Below are positions 33,001 to 41,843 of a stretch of DNA of 64,000 bases, piece by piece (position 1 is the first letter of the stretch; the number at the start of each line of letters is the position of its first letter). The notes under the pieces are model-generated. The model had not been told where the DNA came from. It saw only the letters and a list, made by a program, of their open reading frames with translations, and searched no databases. The translations under genes and the position numbers were made by a program. This DNA comes from CAXMST01 sp038206985 (GTDB taxonomy: Bacteria; Actinomycetota; Thermoleophilia; Solirubrobacterales; 70-9): NCBI GenBank assembly GCA_038206985.1, contig JBBRAH010000016.1:1-64000 (forward strand), given 5' to 3'.

Positions 33001-33172
33001 TCAGGAAAGCGTGACCTCACTTTCCTTGTGGCCGGGTGGGACATCTCCCGACCGCAGGGTCACGCCGATGCCAGGCTGGTATTCGCCGGGCGGCCCGCAT
33101 GCCGCCTAGCTGCCCACCACCTCCGGTGTCCCAGAAAACATTGAACTCAAGTTAGGACCACCTCCTTTCTCC
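33001..33172 (-). ncRNA. Candidate structured small transcript with very strong Shine-Dalgarno and short interrupted frame
   Basis: On the minus strand AAAGGAGGTGGTCC (33155-33168) is an almost full-length match to the 16S anti-SD end. Ten bases after GGAGG a TTG (33150, then in-frame ATG 33141) opens a 14-codon frame ending in TAG at 33106-33108. The same frame then stays open for 34 more codons to TGA 33001, and that part reads like protein (GIGVTLRSGDVPPGHKESEV). The DNA also folds well: GGCGGC/GCCGCC just after the TAG, GCGTGACC/GGTCACGC outer stem, GGTCGGG/CCCGGCC inside it, then the 32956-32988 hairpin. It could be a leader-peptide RNA, a readthrough gene, a small-protein gene, or a regulatory RNA. 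Not recognised as a named family. Confidence 0.45.
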
Positions 33173-33233
33173 GGTGATCCCGATTCAATCAAATCGGCCC
33201 GTCGGGAAAAGGGGGGCGACAGGGCAACCAGGT

Positions 33234-33249
33234 GGTGCCACCCGGCACC
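33234..33249 (-). terminator. Short hairpin after the secreted-protein gene
   Basis: GGTGCC and GGCACC with a four-base loop, 7 bp beyond the stop at 33256 in the leftward direction. Confidence 0.4.
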
Positions 33250-33255
33250 GGCGGA

Positions 33256-33777
33256 TCAGGGACGCAGCTCGTGTGTCTTGTAGCGCTGGTTGGGAGCAAG
33301 ATCGACGGCCTTGCCCTTCGAGGTCAGCGCCGCCCAGCCGTAGCTCTTCGGGTTGCCGATGCTCTTCGGATCGAAGCGGTAGACCCATGTCCGCTTGCGG
33401 GCGGAAAACTTGTTGGCCCCGGCCCTTATGTACCGCTTGCCCTTGACCTCGAGCACTCTGGGCCCGAGCACCACGTACTCGAAGCGGGACGAGTCGCCGC
33501 CTCGCGTGTTGATCAGGATGAAGGGCCGAGTGTTCTTGGCCTTCGGTGTCAGCTTGCCGCGCATCGTGACCTTGTGCTTGATCTTGCCGCCCACGGCATG
33601 GCCCGCGGACGCGCGCACGATGTCGAGCTGCGGCTTCTTCTTCAGGGCCGGAGTGTCACGGCTGGGATCAAGGACCGCCTGGTTGTCGGCCACGGCAACT
33701 CCGGTGAGGAGAGCGGCGGTGGTGAGGAGGGCTCCGAGGAGCAGGGCTGCCCGGCTCGGACGGGTCGGTGTTGGCAT
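33256..33777 (-). CDS. Small secreted protein of unknown function
   Basis: 173 residues from ATG 33777, chosen for the good Shine-Dalgarno (GAAAGGAAG) and the clear signal peptide (about 1-34: RPSRAALLLGALLTTAALL, then VAVADNQA cleavage region). The mature part is basic and beta-rich, e.g. KIKHKVTMRGKLTPKAKNTR, RFEYVVLGPRVLEVKGKRYI, ANKFSARKRTWVYRFDPKS. No cysteine and no catalytic motif seen. It may be a small extracellular beta-sandwich. It is a separate unit between gyrA and the small element; not recognised. Confidence 0.75.
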   Translation of the reverse strand: MPTPTRPSRAALLLGALLTTAALLTGVAVADNQAVLDPSRDTPALKKKPQLDIVRASAGHAVGGKIKHKVTMRGKLTPKAKNTRPFILINTRGGDSSRFEYVVLGPRVLEVKGKRYIRAGANKFSARKRTWVYRFDPKSIGNPKSYGWAALTSKGKAVDLAPNQRYKTHELRP

Positions 33778-33913
33778 CGAGTTCTTCCTTTCACTAATCG
33801 CGCGGGGCGGAAAGGGGCGGCCCGACACCCTTCTCCGAGCGCGGCGCGCCGGCCGAGAATCCCGCTGATTCCCGGACCCGGACGCGCGTCCCGCATCGTC
33901 CCTACGCATCTCC

Positions 33914-33962
33914 AAACCCCGCTCGGGGTCAAACGATGCGCCCCGCCCCAAGGAGGGGCGGG
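33914..33962 (-). terminator. Double hairpin terminator of the gyrBA operon
   Basis: CCCGCCCC/GGGGCGGG (33942-33962, five-base loop) begins 2 bp after the gyrA stop. A second stem CCCCG/CGGGG (33917-33928) is followed on the minus strand by TTT. Confidence 0.7.
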
Positions 33963-33964
33963 AG

Positions 33965-36559
33965 CTACTCCTCCTCCTCGCCCGCCTCGTCCGCCGGCGC
34001 AGCCTCTGCGTCGACCGCATCCGCACCGGAGGGGTCGAGAGCCTCCTCGCCGTCGAGCGGGACGGTGAGCTCCTCGTCGGCGACGTCGGCGTCAGTGCTC
34101 TCGACCACCAGGGCGACGGCGCTGACGCGATCGTCTTCCTTCATGTTCATCACCCGGACGCCCTGCGTAGCGCGACCCATCTCGGAGATGCCCTTGACCG
34201 AGGTGCGCTGCACCATGCCGTTCTGGCTGATGAACAGGAGTTGGTCGTGCTCACGGACGATCAGCGCGCCGGCAAGGCCGCCCTTCTTCTCGGTGAGCTT
34301 GGCGGTCAGCACCCCCTTGGTGCCGCGACCCTTGATCGGGTAGTCATTGATCGGGGTGCGCTTGCCGTAGCCGTTCTCAGTCACGACGAAGACCTCTGTG
34401 TCCTCGCGCGCGACGTCCATCGCCAGGACCCGGTTCTCGATGCCGTTGACCTTGGCGCTCACGTTCATGCCCTTGACGCCGGAGGTGTCGCGGCCCATCG
34501 AGCGCACCGCGTCCTCGCTGAACCGCGAGGCGTGACCGGACTTGGAGACCAGCAGCAGGTCGTCGGAGCCGCTGGTCAGCCGCACCTGGACCAACTCGTC
34601 GTTGTCGCGGACCTTGATCGCGATGATGCCGTCGGCGCGGATCGGCGTGTTGTACTTCGGGAACTCGGTCTTCTTGACGAGGCCCTTCGCGGTCACGAAC
34701 GCGAGGAACTGGCCCTCGGTGAAGTCGCGCGTCGGGATCACGGTCATCACCCGCTCGCCCTCGGACAGCGGCAGCACGTTGACGAGCGCCTTGCCGCGCG
34801 CCGTGCGCGAGCCCTCGGGCAGCTCGTAGACCTTGAGCCGGTAGACCTTGCCGCGGTTGGTGAAGAACAACAGGAAGTCGTGCGTCGAGCAGATGTGGAG
34901 GTGCTCGATGTAGTCGCCTTCCTTGAGATCCATCCCCGTGACGCCCTTGCCGCCGCGGTGCTGCTGGCGGTAGGTCGCGAGCGGCAGTCGCTTGCAGTAG
35001 CCGGAGGCCGTCAGCGAGATCACCATCTGCTGGTCGGCGATCATGTCCTCGATGTCGACCTCGCCCTCGGCGAGCGCGATCTCGGTGCGCCGCTCGTTGC
35101 CGTAGCGCTCTGCCAGTTCGCCGAGCTCATCGCGGATCAGACCGTCGACGAGCTCCTCGTTGCCGAGGATGTTGCGCAGCTCCTTGATCTTGGCCAGCAG
35201 CTCGGCATGCTCTTCGCGCACCTTCTCCGATTCGAGACCGGTGAGGCGCTGCAGGCGCATATCGAGGATCGCCTGGGCCTGGATCTCGGTCAGCGTGAAC
35301 TGCTCCATCAGGCCGACACGGGCCTCGTCACCGTCGGCGGAGCCGCGGATCAGCGCGATTACCGCGTCGAGGTTGTCGAGCGCGACGAGGATGCCTTCGA
35401 GCACGTGCGCCCGGGCCTCGGCCTGGCGCAGGTTGTACTGCGTGCGCCGCGTGACGACGTCGCGCTGGTGGCTGACGTAGTGACGGATCAGATCGCGCAG
35501 CGAGAGCGTCTGGGGAACGTTGTCGACGAGGGCCACGGCGTTGACGCCGAAGGTGGCCTGCATCTGGGTGTGCTTGTAGAGCTTGTTGAGCGCGATCCGC
35601 GGCATTACGTCGCGCTTGCACTCGATCACGAGCCGCATGCCGGAGCGATCAGACTCGTCGCGGAGGTCGGAGATCTCGGTGATCTTCTTGTCGCGGACGA
35701 GGTCGGCGATCTTCTGGATCAGGCCGCCGTCGCCGCCCTTCTTGACCTGGAAGGGGAGCTCGGTGACGATGATCGCCTCCTTGCCTCCCTTGAGGGGCTC
35801 AATGTGCGCGCGGGCGCGCACACGGACTGAGCCGCGGCCCGAGCGGTAAGCCTCGCGGATGCCGTCGGAGCCCATGATGATGCCGCCGCCGGGGAAGTCG
35901 GGACCCTTGACGTGCTGCATGAGCGTGTCGGTGGTGACGTCGGGATCGTCGAGGAAGGCGAAGACCGCGGCCGCAACCTCGCCCAGGTTGTGTGGCGGCA
36001 TGTTGGTCGCCATGCCGACGGCGATCCCGGAGGACCCGTTGACGAGCAGGTTGGGGAAGCGCGAGGGCAGCACGGTAGGCTCGCTGTTGGACTCGTCGTA
36101 GTTCGGCGTGAAGTCGACCGTCTCCGACTCGATGTCGCGCAGCATCTCGGTCGCCAGGCGCGTCAGCCGGGCCTCCGTGTAGCGCATGGCAGCGGCCGGG
36201 TCGTCGTCGATCGAGCCGAAGTTGCCCTGGCCGTCGACGAGCGGGTAGCGCAGGCTGAACTCCTGCGCCATGCGCACGAGCGTGTCGTAGATCGCGGAAT
36301 CGCCGTGCGGGTGGTACTTGCCCATCACCTCGCCGACGATGTAGGCGCACTTGCGGTAGGAGCGGGTCGGCTGCAGGCCGAGGTCGTGCATCGCGTAGAG
36401 CACGCGACGGTGGACCGGATTGAGCCCGTCGCGGACGTCGGGCAGCGCCCGGCCGACGATCACGCTCATCGCGTAGTCGAGGTAGGAGGAGCGCATCTCC
36501 GTGGTCAGTTCGCGCTCCTCGATGTTGCCGCCCGAGAGCAGCTCCGAAGATCCTTCCAT
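33965..36559 (-). CDS. gyrA: DNA gyrase subunit A
   Basis: 864 residues. Breakage-reunion subunit of the type II topoisomerase that introduces negative supercoils. Active-site Tyr in AAAMRYTEARLTRLA. The quinolone-resistance region reads GKYHPHGDSAIYDTLVRMAQ, with Ser and Asp at the two positions associated with susceptibility. The C-terminal pinwheel domain carries RQQHRGGKGVTGMD, a GyrA box with His in place of the first Arg of QRRGGKG. An acidic tail of about 40 residues (EEALDPSGADAVDAEAAPAD) ends the protein. GGAGG lies 10 bp before the ATG. Follows gyrB by 54 bp. Confidence 0.97.
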   Translation of the reverse strand: MEGSSELLSGGNIEERELTTEMRSSYLDYAMSVIVGRALPDVRDGLNPVHRRVLYAMHDLGLQPTRSYRKCAYIVGEVMGKYHPHGDSAIYDTLVRMAQEFSLRYPLVDGQGNFGSIDDDPAAAMRYTEARLTRLATEMLRDIESETVDFTPNYDESNSEPTVLPSRFPNLLVNGSSGIAVGMATNMPPHNLGEVAAAVFAFLDDPDVTTDTLMQHVKGPDFPGGGIIMGSDGIREAYRSGRGSVRVRARAHIEPLKGGKEAIIVTELPFQVKKGGDGGLIQKIADLVRDKKITEISDLRDESDRSGMRLVIECKRDVMPRIALNKLYKHTQMQATFGVNAVALVDNVPQTLSLRDLIRHYVSHQRDVVTRRTQYNLRQAEARAHVLEGILVALDNLDAVIALIRGSADGDEARVGLMEQFTLTEIQAQAILDMRLQRLTGLESEKVREEHAELLAKIKELRNILGNEELVDGLIRDELGELAERYGNERRTEIALAEGEVDIEDMIADQQMVISLTASGYCKRLPLATYRQQHRGGKGVTGMDLKEGDYIEHLHICSTHDFLLFFTNRGKVYRLKVYELPEGSRTARGKALVNVLPLSEGERVMTVIPTRDFTEGQFLAFVTAKGLVKKTEFPKYNTPIRADGIIAIKVRDNDELVQVRLTSGSDDLLLVSKSGHASRFSEDAVRSMGRDTSGVKGMNVSAKVNGIENRVLAMDVAREDTEVFVVTENGYGKRTPINDYPIKGRGTKGVLTAKLTEKKGGLAGALIVREHDQLLFISQNGMVQRTSVKGISEMGRATQGVRVMNMKEDDRVSAVALVVESTDADVADEELTVPLDGEEALDPSGADAVDAEAAPADEAGEEEE

Positions 36560-36613
36560 CAGTCAGTGCCTCCGATGTGGATGAGTGGTGCAGTCATGCG
36601 AGGTCGGCGAGTC

Positions 36614-39043
36614 CTAGACGTCGAGGACGCCGACGTCCTTGGCGTGGTTCTGGATGAACGCCTTGCGGGGTTCGACCTTGTCGCCCATCAGGTCGCTGAA
36701 GACGAGCTCGGCCTGAGCCGCGTCCTCGATCCGAACGCGCTGCAGCGTCCGCGAGGCCGGGTCCATCGTCGTCTCGCGCAACTGCTCGGCGTTCATCTCG
36801 CCGAGCCCTTTGAAGCGCGAGAGGCGCACACCCTCCTTGGCGAGATCGAGCACCGCGCGGCGGACCACGGCGAACGAGTCGGCGGGCCGGCTCTTCTCCT
36901 TCAGGCTCACCGTGAGCGGCGGCTGGCCCACCTGCTTGAGCAGCGAGCCATGTATTTCCGCAAGCTTGCGGTAGTCGCCGGACTCGAACATCGAGGCGGG
37001 TAGCACGTGCCGGCGCGCGAGACCGCTGCGCCGGTGGATCGCCTTGATCGTCAGCGAGTCATCCCCCTCGCTCATCAGCTCCGTCTCGTAGGTGTCTTCG
37101 TCGGGATTCTCGGCCGTGACCAGTTCCTTGGCGCCGGAGAGACTGGCGACACCCTTGTCGAGGATCTGCGACTCCGAGAGGAACAGGACCAGGTCGTGGC
37201 CGAACTGGGCCTGCAGGGCGCTGGCCCAGCCCTCGTACTCCTTGAGCGAGCGGTTGAAACGCTGCCACTTGGCGGCCGAGAGCTTGTTCTCCACCCCCTT
37301 GCAGTCGATCAGCGCAAACTCCTCGAGCTTGTCGCGGAGCAGGTACTCCTCGAGCTCGCTCTCCTTCTCGATGTAGACCTCCGAGCGGCCGCTCTTGGCC
37401 TTGTAGAGCGGCGGCTTGGCGATGAACACGTGGCCGGCGTCGATCAGCTCCGGCATCTGCCGGTAGAGGAAGGTCAGCACCAGGGTGCGGATGTGGGCCC
37501 CATCGACATCGGCGTCCGTCATCAGCACGATCCGGTGGTAGCGCAACTCCTCGAGGTCGAACTCCTCGTGGACTCCGGTACCGATCGCCGTGATCAGGTT
37601 CTGGATCTCGTTGTTGGCCAGCACCTTGTCGATCCGTGCCTTCTCGACGTTGATGATCTTGCCGCGCAGCGGCAGCACCGCCTGCGTCGAGCGGTCACGG
37701 CCCTGCTTGGCGGAGCCGCCGGCGGAGTCGCCCTCGACCACGAACAGTTCCGTCAGGCTCGGGTCCCGCACGGTGCAGTCGGCGAGCTTGCCGGGCAGCG
37801 TCGAGTTCTCCAACACCGACTTGCGGCGGGTCAGATCGCGGGCCTTGCGGGCGGCGTCACGGGCCCGCGCAGCCTCGATCGCCTTGGTGATGATCCGCTT
37901 GCCGTCGGAGGGGTTCTCCTCGAGGAACTCGGCCAGCTTGCGGTTGACCGCCTCCTTGACGAAGCCCTCGATCGGCGGGTTGCCGAGCTTGGTCTTCGTC
38001 TGGCCCTCGAACTGAGGGTCGTGGAGCTTGACCGAGATCACTGCGGTGAGGCCCTCGCGCGAATCGTCGCCTGAGAGGTTCTGGTCCTTCTCCTTGAGCA
38101 GGCCTTTCTCACGCGCGTACGCGTTGAGCGTACGAGTCAGCGCCGAACGGAAACCCGAGAGGTGGGAGCCGCCCTCGTGCGTGTTGATGTTGTTGGCGAA
38201 GGTGAAGACGGACTCCTGGTAGCCCGTGTTCCACTGCATCGCGATCTCGACCGCGCCCTCGTCGCCTTCGCTCTCGAAGTACACGGTCTTCTGGTGCAGG
38301 GCGTCCTTGGACTCGTTCAGGTGGGCGACGAAGTCGACGATCCCGCCCTCGTAGTGGAATTCCTCACTACGGCCCTCTGCGCGCTCGTCGGTGAACTTGA
38401 TCCGCAGGCCGCGGGTCAGGAAGGCGGTCTCGCGCATGCGCGAGGAGAGCGTGTCGAAGTCGTAGGTGACCTCTTCGAAGATTTCCGCGTCGGGCAGGAA
38501 GGTGATCGTCGTGCCCGTGATCTCCGTCGCCTCCCCCGCGGTGAGCTCGTTCTGGGGGGCGCCGCGGACGTAGTCCTGGTCGTGAATCGTGCCGTCGCGA
38601 TGGATCTGCAGATGCAGGCGCTCCGAGAGCGCGTTGACGACCGAGACGCCGACGCCGTGCAGACCACCTGAGACCTTGTAGCCGCCGCCGTCGCCGAACT
38701 TGCCGCCGGCGTGCAGGACGGTCAGCACGACCTCCGCGGCCGGCCTCCCTTCCTTCTTCATCACATCAGTGGGAATCCCGCGGCCGTCATCGACGACGGT
38801 GACGCTGTTGTCGGGATGGATCGTGATCGAGACCTCGGAGCAGTGGCCGGCCAGGGCCTCGTCGACAGAGTTGTCGAGAACCTCGTAGACGAGGTGATGT
38901 AGGCCGCGCAGGCCCGTGGAACCGATGTACATACCGGGACGCTTGCGGACCGCCTCGAGGCCCTCGAGCACTGTGATGTCCTTCGCGCCGTAGCTGTCCG
39001 CTCCGGCCTTCGTCTTCGTTTCCTTACTCGACTCTTTCGCCAC
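36614..39043 (-). CDS. gyrB: DNA gyrase subunit B with large Toprim insertion
   Basis: 809 residues from GTG 39043, chosen for AAAGGA 6 bp upstream and the family start; the frame is open to 39217. GHKL ATPase: YEVLDNSVDEALAGHC, VVDDGRGIPTDVMKKEG, GLHGVGVSVVNALSE. Toprim: FVVEGDSAGGSAKQG, LMTDADVDGAHIRTL. Between FIAKPPLYKAKSGR and LKEKSRPADSFAVVRRA lie about 170 extra residues (QRFNRSLKEYEGWASALQ, DSLTIKAIHRRSGLARRH) matching the insertion known from proteobacterial GyrB; most actinobacterial GyrBs (about 675 aa) lack it. The C-terminal FKGLGEMNAEQLRETTMDP is normal. Confidence 0.96.
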   Translation of the reverse strand: MAKESSKETKTKAGADSYGAKDITVLEGLEAVRKRPGMYIGSTGLRGLHHLVYEVLDNSVDEALAGHCSEVSITIHPDNSVTVVDDGRGIPTDVMKKEGRPAAEVVLTVLHAGGKFGDGGGYKVSGGLHGVGVSVVNALSERLHLQIHRDGTIHDQDYVRGAPQNELTAGEATEITGTTITFLPDAEIFEEVTYDFDTLSSRMRETAFLTRGLRIKFTDERAEGRSEEFHYEGGIVDFVAHLNESKDALHQKTVYFESEGDEGAVEIAMQWNTGYQESVFTFANNINTHEGGSHLSGFRSALTRTLNAYAREKGLLKEKDQNLSGDDSREGLTAVISVKLHDPQFEGQTKTKLGNPPIEGFVKEAVNRKLAEFLEENPSDGKRIITKAIEAARARDAARKARDLTRRKSVLENSTLPGKLADCTVRDPSLTELFVVEGDSAGGSAKQGRDRSTQAVLPLRGKIINVEKARIDKVLANNEIQNLITAIGTGVHEEFDLEELRYHRIVLMTDADVDGAHIRTLVLTFLYRQMPELIDAGHVFIAKPPLYKAKSGRSEVYIEKESELEEYLLRDKLEEFALIDCKGVENKLSAAKWQRFNRSLKEYEGWASALQAQFGHDLVLFLSESQILDKGVASLSGAKELVTAENPDEDTYETELMSEGDDSLTIKAIHRRSGLARRHVLPASMFESGDYRKLAEIHGSLLKQVGQPPLTVSLKEKSRPADSFAVVRRAVLDLAKEGVRLSRFKGLGEMNAEQLRETTMDPASRTLQRVRIEDAAQAELVFSDLMGDKVEPRKAFIQNHAKDVGVLDV

Positions 39044-39289
39044 AGGATCCTTTCGATTGCAACGCTCAATGGTGCCGTCCGCTCCGGCGGCAGAGGGGTG
39101 CGCCGGCGCCATAGAAAACCCCGCCCGGCGGGAGGGGCACCAAGCACCCTCTAACCGTCGTCGCGGGGCAACAGACTGGTTGACATAAGGATAGCAGTTC
39201 ACGGGGTCTACGGGCACCCCGAGACGCGCTCACAGACTCGCAAAAGACCTGCAAAACAGCTAATTTTGTGTAACGCGCCTCGGTGCGGC
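39044..39289 (-). promoter_or_regulatory. gyrB leader region with promoter candidates and an attenuator-like hairpin
   Basis: 246 bp between dciA and gyrB. On the minus strand CTCCCGC/GCGGG stem followed by GTTTTCT (39112-39135) has the form of an intrinsic terminator, about 70 bp ahead of gyrB. Upstream lies TATCCT (about 39190-39195) as a -10 candidate and an A/T-rich patch near 39245-39270. The hairpin could terminate dciA or attenuate gyrB. Confidence 0.4.
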
Positions 39290-39610
39290 TCAGCGATGGC
39301 GGCTGCGATCGGCCGTGAACCGCAGTTTCTCGACCCGCTGCTCGCCGACGACCGCCTCCAACCGGCTCAGCAATACCTCCTGCATCAGCTCCAACTCCTG
39401 CGCCCAGGCGCCGCTCTCACAGGCGATCGTGACGACCCCGTTGCGCTCGGCCACGGGCTCGGAGGCGGCCGCGATCTGCTCGCCGCAGGCCTCCCGCCAC
39501 ACCGTCTGTGTCTCCGCCAGCAGCGTCCGGGGAGCGTCACTCGCGATCATCTTTGCGAGCGAGTCGCCGAGCCTGCGCACCTCGCCGCGTCCTCCGCGCC
39601 GGGCGGCCAT
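39290..39610 (-). CDS. dciA: DciA family protein (DUF721), replicative-helicase loader/operator
   Basis: 106 residues. DUF721/DciA proteins interact with DnaB helicase and replace DnaC/DnaI in most bacteria. Family pattern: VRRLGDSLAKMIASDAPRTL, VWREACGEQIAAASEPV, GVVTIACESGAWAQELELM, LLSRLEAVVGEQRVEKLRF, giving the KH-like alpha-beta core with the conserved W...C/V...P...L. Its start lies one base from the recF stop. In the canonical actinobacterial position between recF and gyrB. Confidence 0.92.
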   Translation of the reverse strand: MAARRGGRGEVRRLGDSLAKMIASDAPRTLLAETQTVWREACGEQIAAASEPVAERNGVVTIACESGAWAQELELMQEVLLSRLEAVVGEQRVEKLRFTADRSRHR

Positions 39611-39611
39611 C

Positions 39612-40709
39612 TCAGGCCGCTTCCTCGTGCGCGGCCCCGGAATCGATCCGCAGCCGCCTGCTGACCGCGCCGGCCGGCACGTGCTCGGTCTCGGTGGCAG
39701 TGATCAGCGCCTGGCCACCGCCGTCGAGCAGGGCGACCAGCCGGCGGCGGCGCTCGGGGTCCAGTTCGCTCATCACGTCGTCGAGAAGCATCAGCGGCAG
39801 CGTACGGCGTGCCGCGCGGAGGGCCTCGCGCTCGGCGAAGAGCAGGGCCAACAACGCGATCCGCTGCTGGCCCTGGGAGCCATAGCGGCGCAGGGAGCGG
39901 CCGTCGCGGCCCAACTCGACCTCGTCGCGGTGCGGGCCCCAGACGCTGAACCCCCTCGCCAGATCGGACTCGCGCCGTTGGGCCAGGCCGGCCTCGATCT
40001 CCCCCACCCCGGCCCCGCCGGTGGCCGGTCGGTACCGCAGGCTCACATCGCCGGCCAGCCCCAGCTGCTCCGCGGCCCGCGCGAATGGCTGCTCCAACTC
40101 GGCCGCGGCGGCGGTTCTGGCGGCCACCAGCGGCGCGGCGCTGGTGGCGAGCTCGCGATCCCAGGCCTCGAGTGCACCCGGGTTGCCGCCGCGCCGGATC
40201 CTCGCGATCAGCGCGTTGCGCTGCGCGAGGGCACGCGAGTACGCGGCCCGGGCCTCGCCACGCGAGGGCCACAGAGCCGCCGTGAGGCGGTCCAGGTGGG
40301 CGCGGCGAGGGCTCGGCGGACCCTTGACCAGCGCGAGGCGGTCTGGCATGAAGACGCTGACGGCGGGCCGGCGGCGGTCGTCCTCGCTGCTCGCCGGGCG
40401 GCCGTCAACACGTCGGTTGCGCCCCTCGGTGGTCGAGACCGAGGCGAGCATCGAGATTGGATCGACCTGCTCGCCGGCCTCGGGCTCGAGATCGACCTCC
40501 GCTCGCGCCAGGCCCGTCCCGAAGCGGATCAGCTCGCGCTCGCGCCGTGTACGGCAGGAGCGCCCCGTCAGGCCGAAGAAGAGGGCCTCCAGGAGGTTGG
40601 TCTTGCCGGCTCCGTTGGGCCCGTGGACGACGGTCAGCCCGGGCCCGAGCTCGACCTCGGCGTCATCGAGGTTGCGGAACGCCCGGGTGCCGAGTCGCGC
40701 GGCAAGCAT
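39612..40709 (-). CDS. recF: DNA replication and repair protein RecF
   Basis: 365 residues. SMC-like ATPase that loads RecA at gaps with RecO and RecR. Walker A GPNGAGKTNLLEAL near residue 29, preceded by TRAFRNLDDAEVELGPGL. Signature WGPHRDEVEL and SQGQQRIALLALLFAE, then Walker B LPLMLLDDVMSELDPERR. Length normal. Between dnaN and dciA. Confidence 0.95.
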   Translation of the reverse strand: MLAARLGTRAFRNLDDAEVELGPGLTVVHGPNGAGKTNLLEALFFGLTGRSCRTRRERELIRFGTGLARAEVDLEPEAGEQVDPISMLASVSTTEGRNRRVDGRPASSEDDRRRPAVSVFMPDRLALVKGPPSPRRAHLDRLTAALWPSRGEARAAYSRALAQRNALIARIRRGGNPGALEAWDRELATSAAPLVAARTAAAAELEQPFARAAEQLGLAGDVSLRYRPATGGAGVGEIEAGLAQRRESDLARGFSVWGPHRDEVELGRDGRSLRRYGSQGQQRIALLALLFAEREALRAARRTLPLMLLDDVMSELDPERRRRLVALLDGGGQALITATETEHVPAGAVSRRLRIDSGAAHEEAA

Positions 40710-40736
40710 CGCTCGGGCCCCGCGGGCGACAGCCGC

Positions 40737-41843
40737 TCAGACGTTGAGTCTGATCGGCATCACCAGGTAGCTGAATGCCTCATCGCCGGCCTGCTGGAGC
40801 AGACCCGGACGCAGGGGTGAGGTGAGCCGCAGGACCAGCTCCTCGGTCTCGATGCTCTCCACGCCCTCGAGGAAGAACTGGGGGTTGAAGGCGATCACCA
40901 GCTCCTCGCCCTCGAACGCGCACGGCATTGCTTCGCTCGCATCGCCGATCTCGGGCGTCTCAGCACTGACGGTGAGCTCTCCGGCGCTGAACGCGAGACG
41001 CAGTGGAGCGTTGCGCTGGGCAAGATGACGGATGCGCCGTGTGACGTCGAGCAGCTCGGAGCGCGGTAGGCGCACATCGTGGTCGAAGGCCTCCGGCAGC
41101 AGCTGCCGGTAGCTGGGGAACTGGCCCTCGATCAGGCGCGAGGACAGCACGTAGGGGCCGGCCCTGAAGACGATCTGGTTGCCCGGCAGGGCGACCTCGA
41201 CCTCCTCGACGCCGGTCTGGGTCACGACCCGAGCCAACTCGCGCATCGCCCGCGCCGGGACGTTCGCCTCAAACGCCTGCGAGGTTGGGGACTCCAACTC
41301 GGTGTGCTTGACGCAGAGCCGGTAGGAGTCGGTGGCGACCATCGTCAGCTTCGTCTCCTCGACGCTCACCAGGATGCCCGTCAGGATCGGTCTGACCTCG
41401 TCCCGCGATGCGGCGCGGGCCACGCGCTCGACCGTCTCGGCCAGCGCGGCGGCCGGCATCCTGATCGCCTCGCCCTCGAATCCCGCCAGCCGGGGGAAGT
41501 CCTCGGTCGGCAGCACGCGGAGATGGAACTCCGCGGTGCCGGCCGTGAGCTCAACGTCCCGCTGCTCGGGCCGCTCCGCGAGCGTCACCTTGCCCGGTGG
41601 CAGAGCACGGGCGACGTCGGTGAGCAGCCGCCCGGGGAGCAGCAGTGAACCCTCCCCCTCGATCTCGGCGTCGAGCTCCACGGATACGCCGAGCTCCATG
41701 TCGGTCGCCTTGGCGACCGCCTTGCCATTTTCGGCCGTCAGCAGGATGCCGCCGAGGGAGGGAAGCGTGGCGCGGGTGGAGAGGGCGCGGGCGGCTGCCT
41801 GGAGGGCATCCAGGAGTGGATCGCGGTCAGCTGTGATCTTCAT
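40737..41843 (-). CDS. dnaN: DNA polymerase III beta subunit (sliding clamp)
   Basis: 368 residues in three repeated clamp domains. Begins MKITADRDPLLDALQAAARA; contains LPSLGGILLTAENGKAVAKA, DMELGVSVELDAEIEGEGS, LTGILVSVEETKLTMVATDS, YRLCVKHTELES, and ends EAFSYLVMPIRLNV (the usual Y-x-x-M-P-x-R/M-x). AGGAAG lies a few bases before the ATG. The dnaA gene precedes it by 152 bp, which holds DnaA-box-like sequences. Confidence 0.96.
   Translation of the reverse strand: MKITADRDPLLDALQAAARALSTRATLPSLGGILLTAENGKAVAKATDMELGVSVELDAEIEGEGSLLLPGRLLTDVARALPPGKVTLAERPEQRDVELTAGTAEFHLRVLPTEDFPRLAGFEGEAIRMPAAALAETVERVARAASRDEVRPILTGILVSVEETKLTMVATDSYRLCVKHTELESPTSQAFEANVPARAMRELARVVTQTGVEEVEVALPGNQIVFRAGPYVLSSRLIEGQFPSYRQLLPEAFDHDVRLPRSELLDVTRRIRHLAQRNAPLRLAFSAGELTVSAETPEIGDASEAMPCAFEGEELVIAFNPQFFLEGVESIETEELVLRLTSPLRPGLLQQAGDEAFSYLVMPIRLNV

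Noticed and set aside
33155..33170. Plus-strand GGACCACCTCCTTT resembling the 3' end of 16S rRNA
   Set aside because: Only about 16 bases match and no rRNA body precedes it; it is better explained as a strong Shine-Dalgarno on the minus strand.
36614..39043. Intein or fusion as the reason for the long GyrB
   Set aside because: No Cys/Ser start and no terminal HN splice motif; the extra residues match the known Toprim insertion position.
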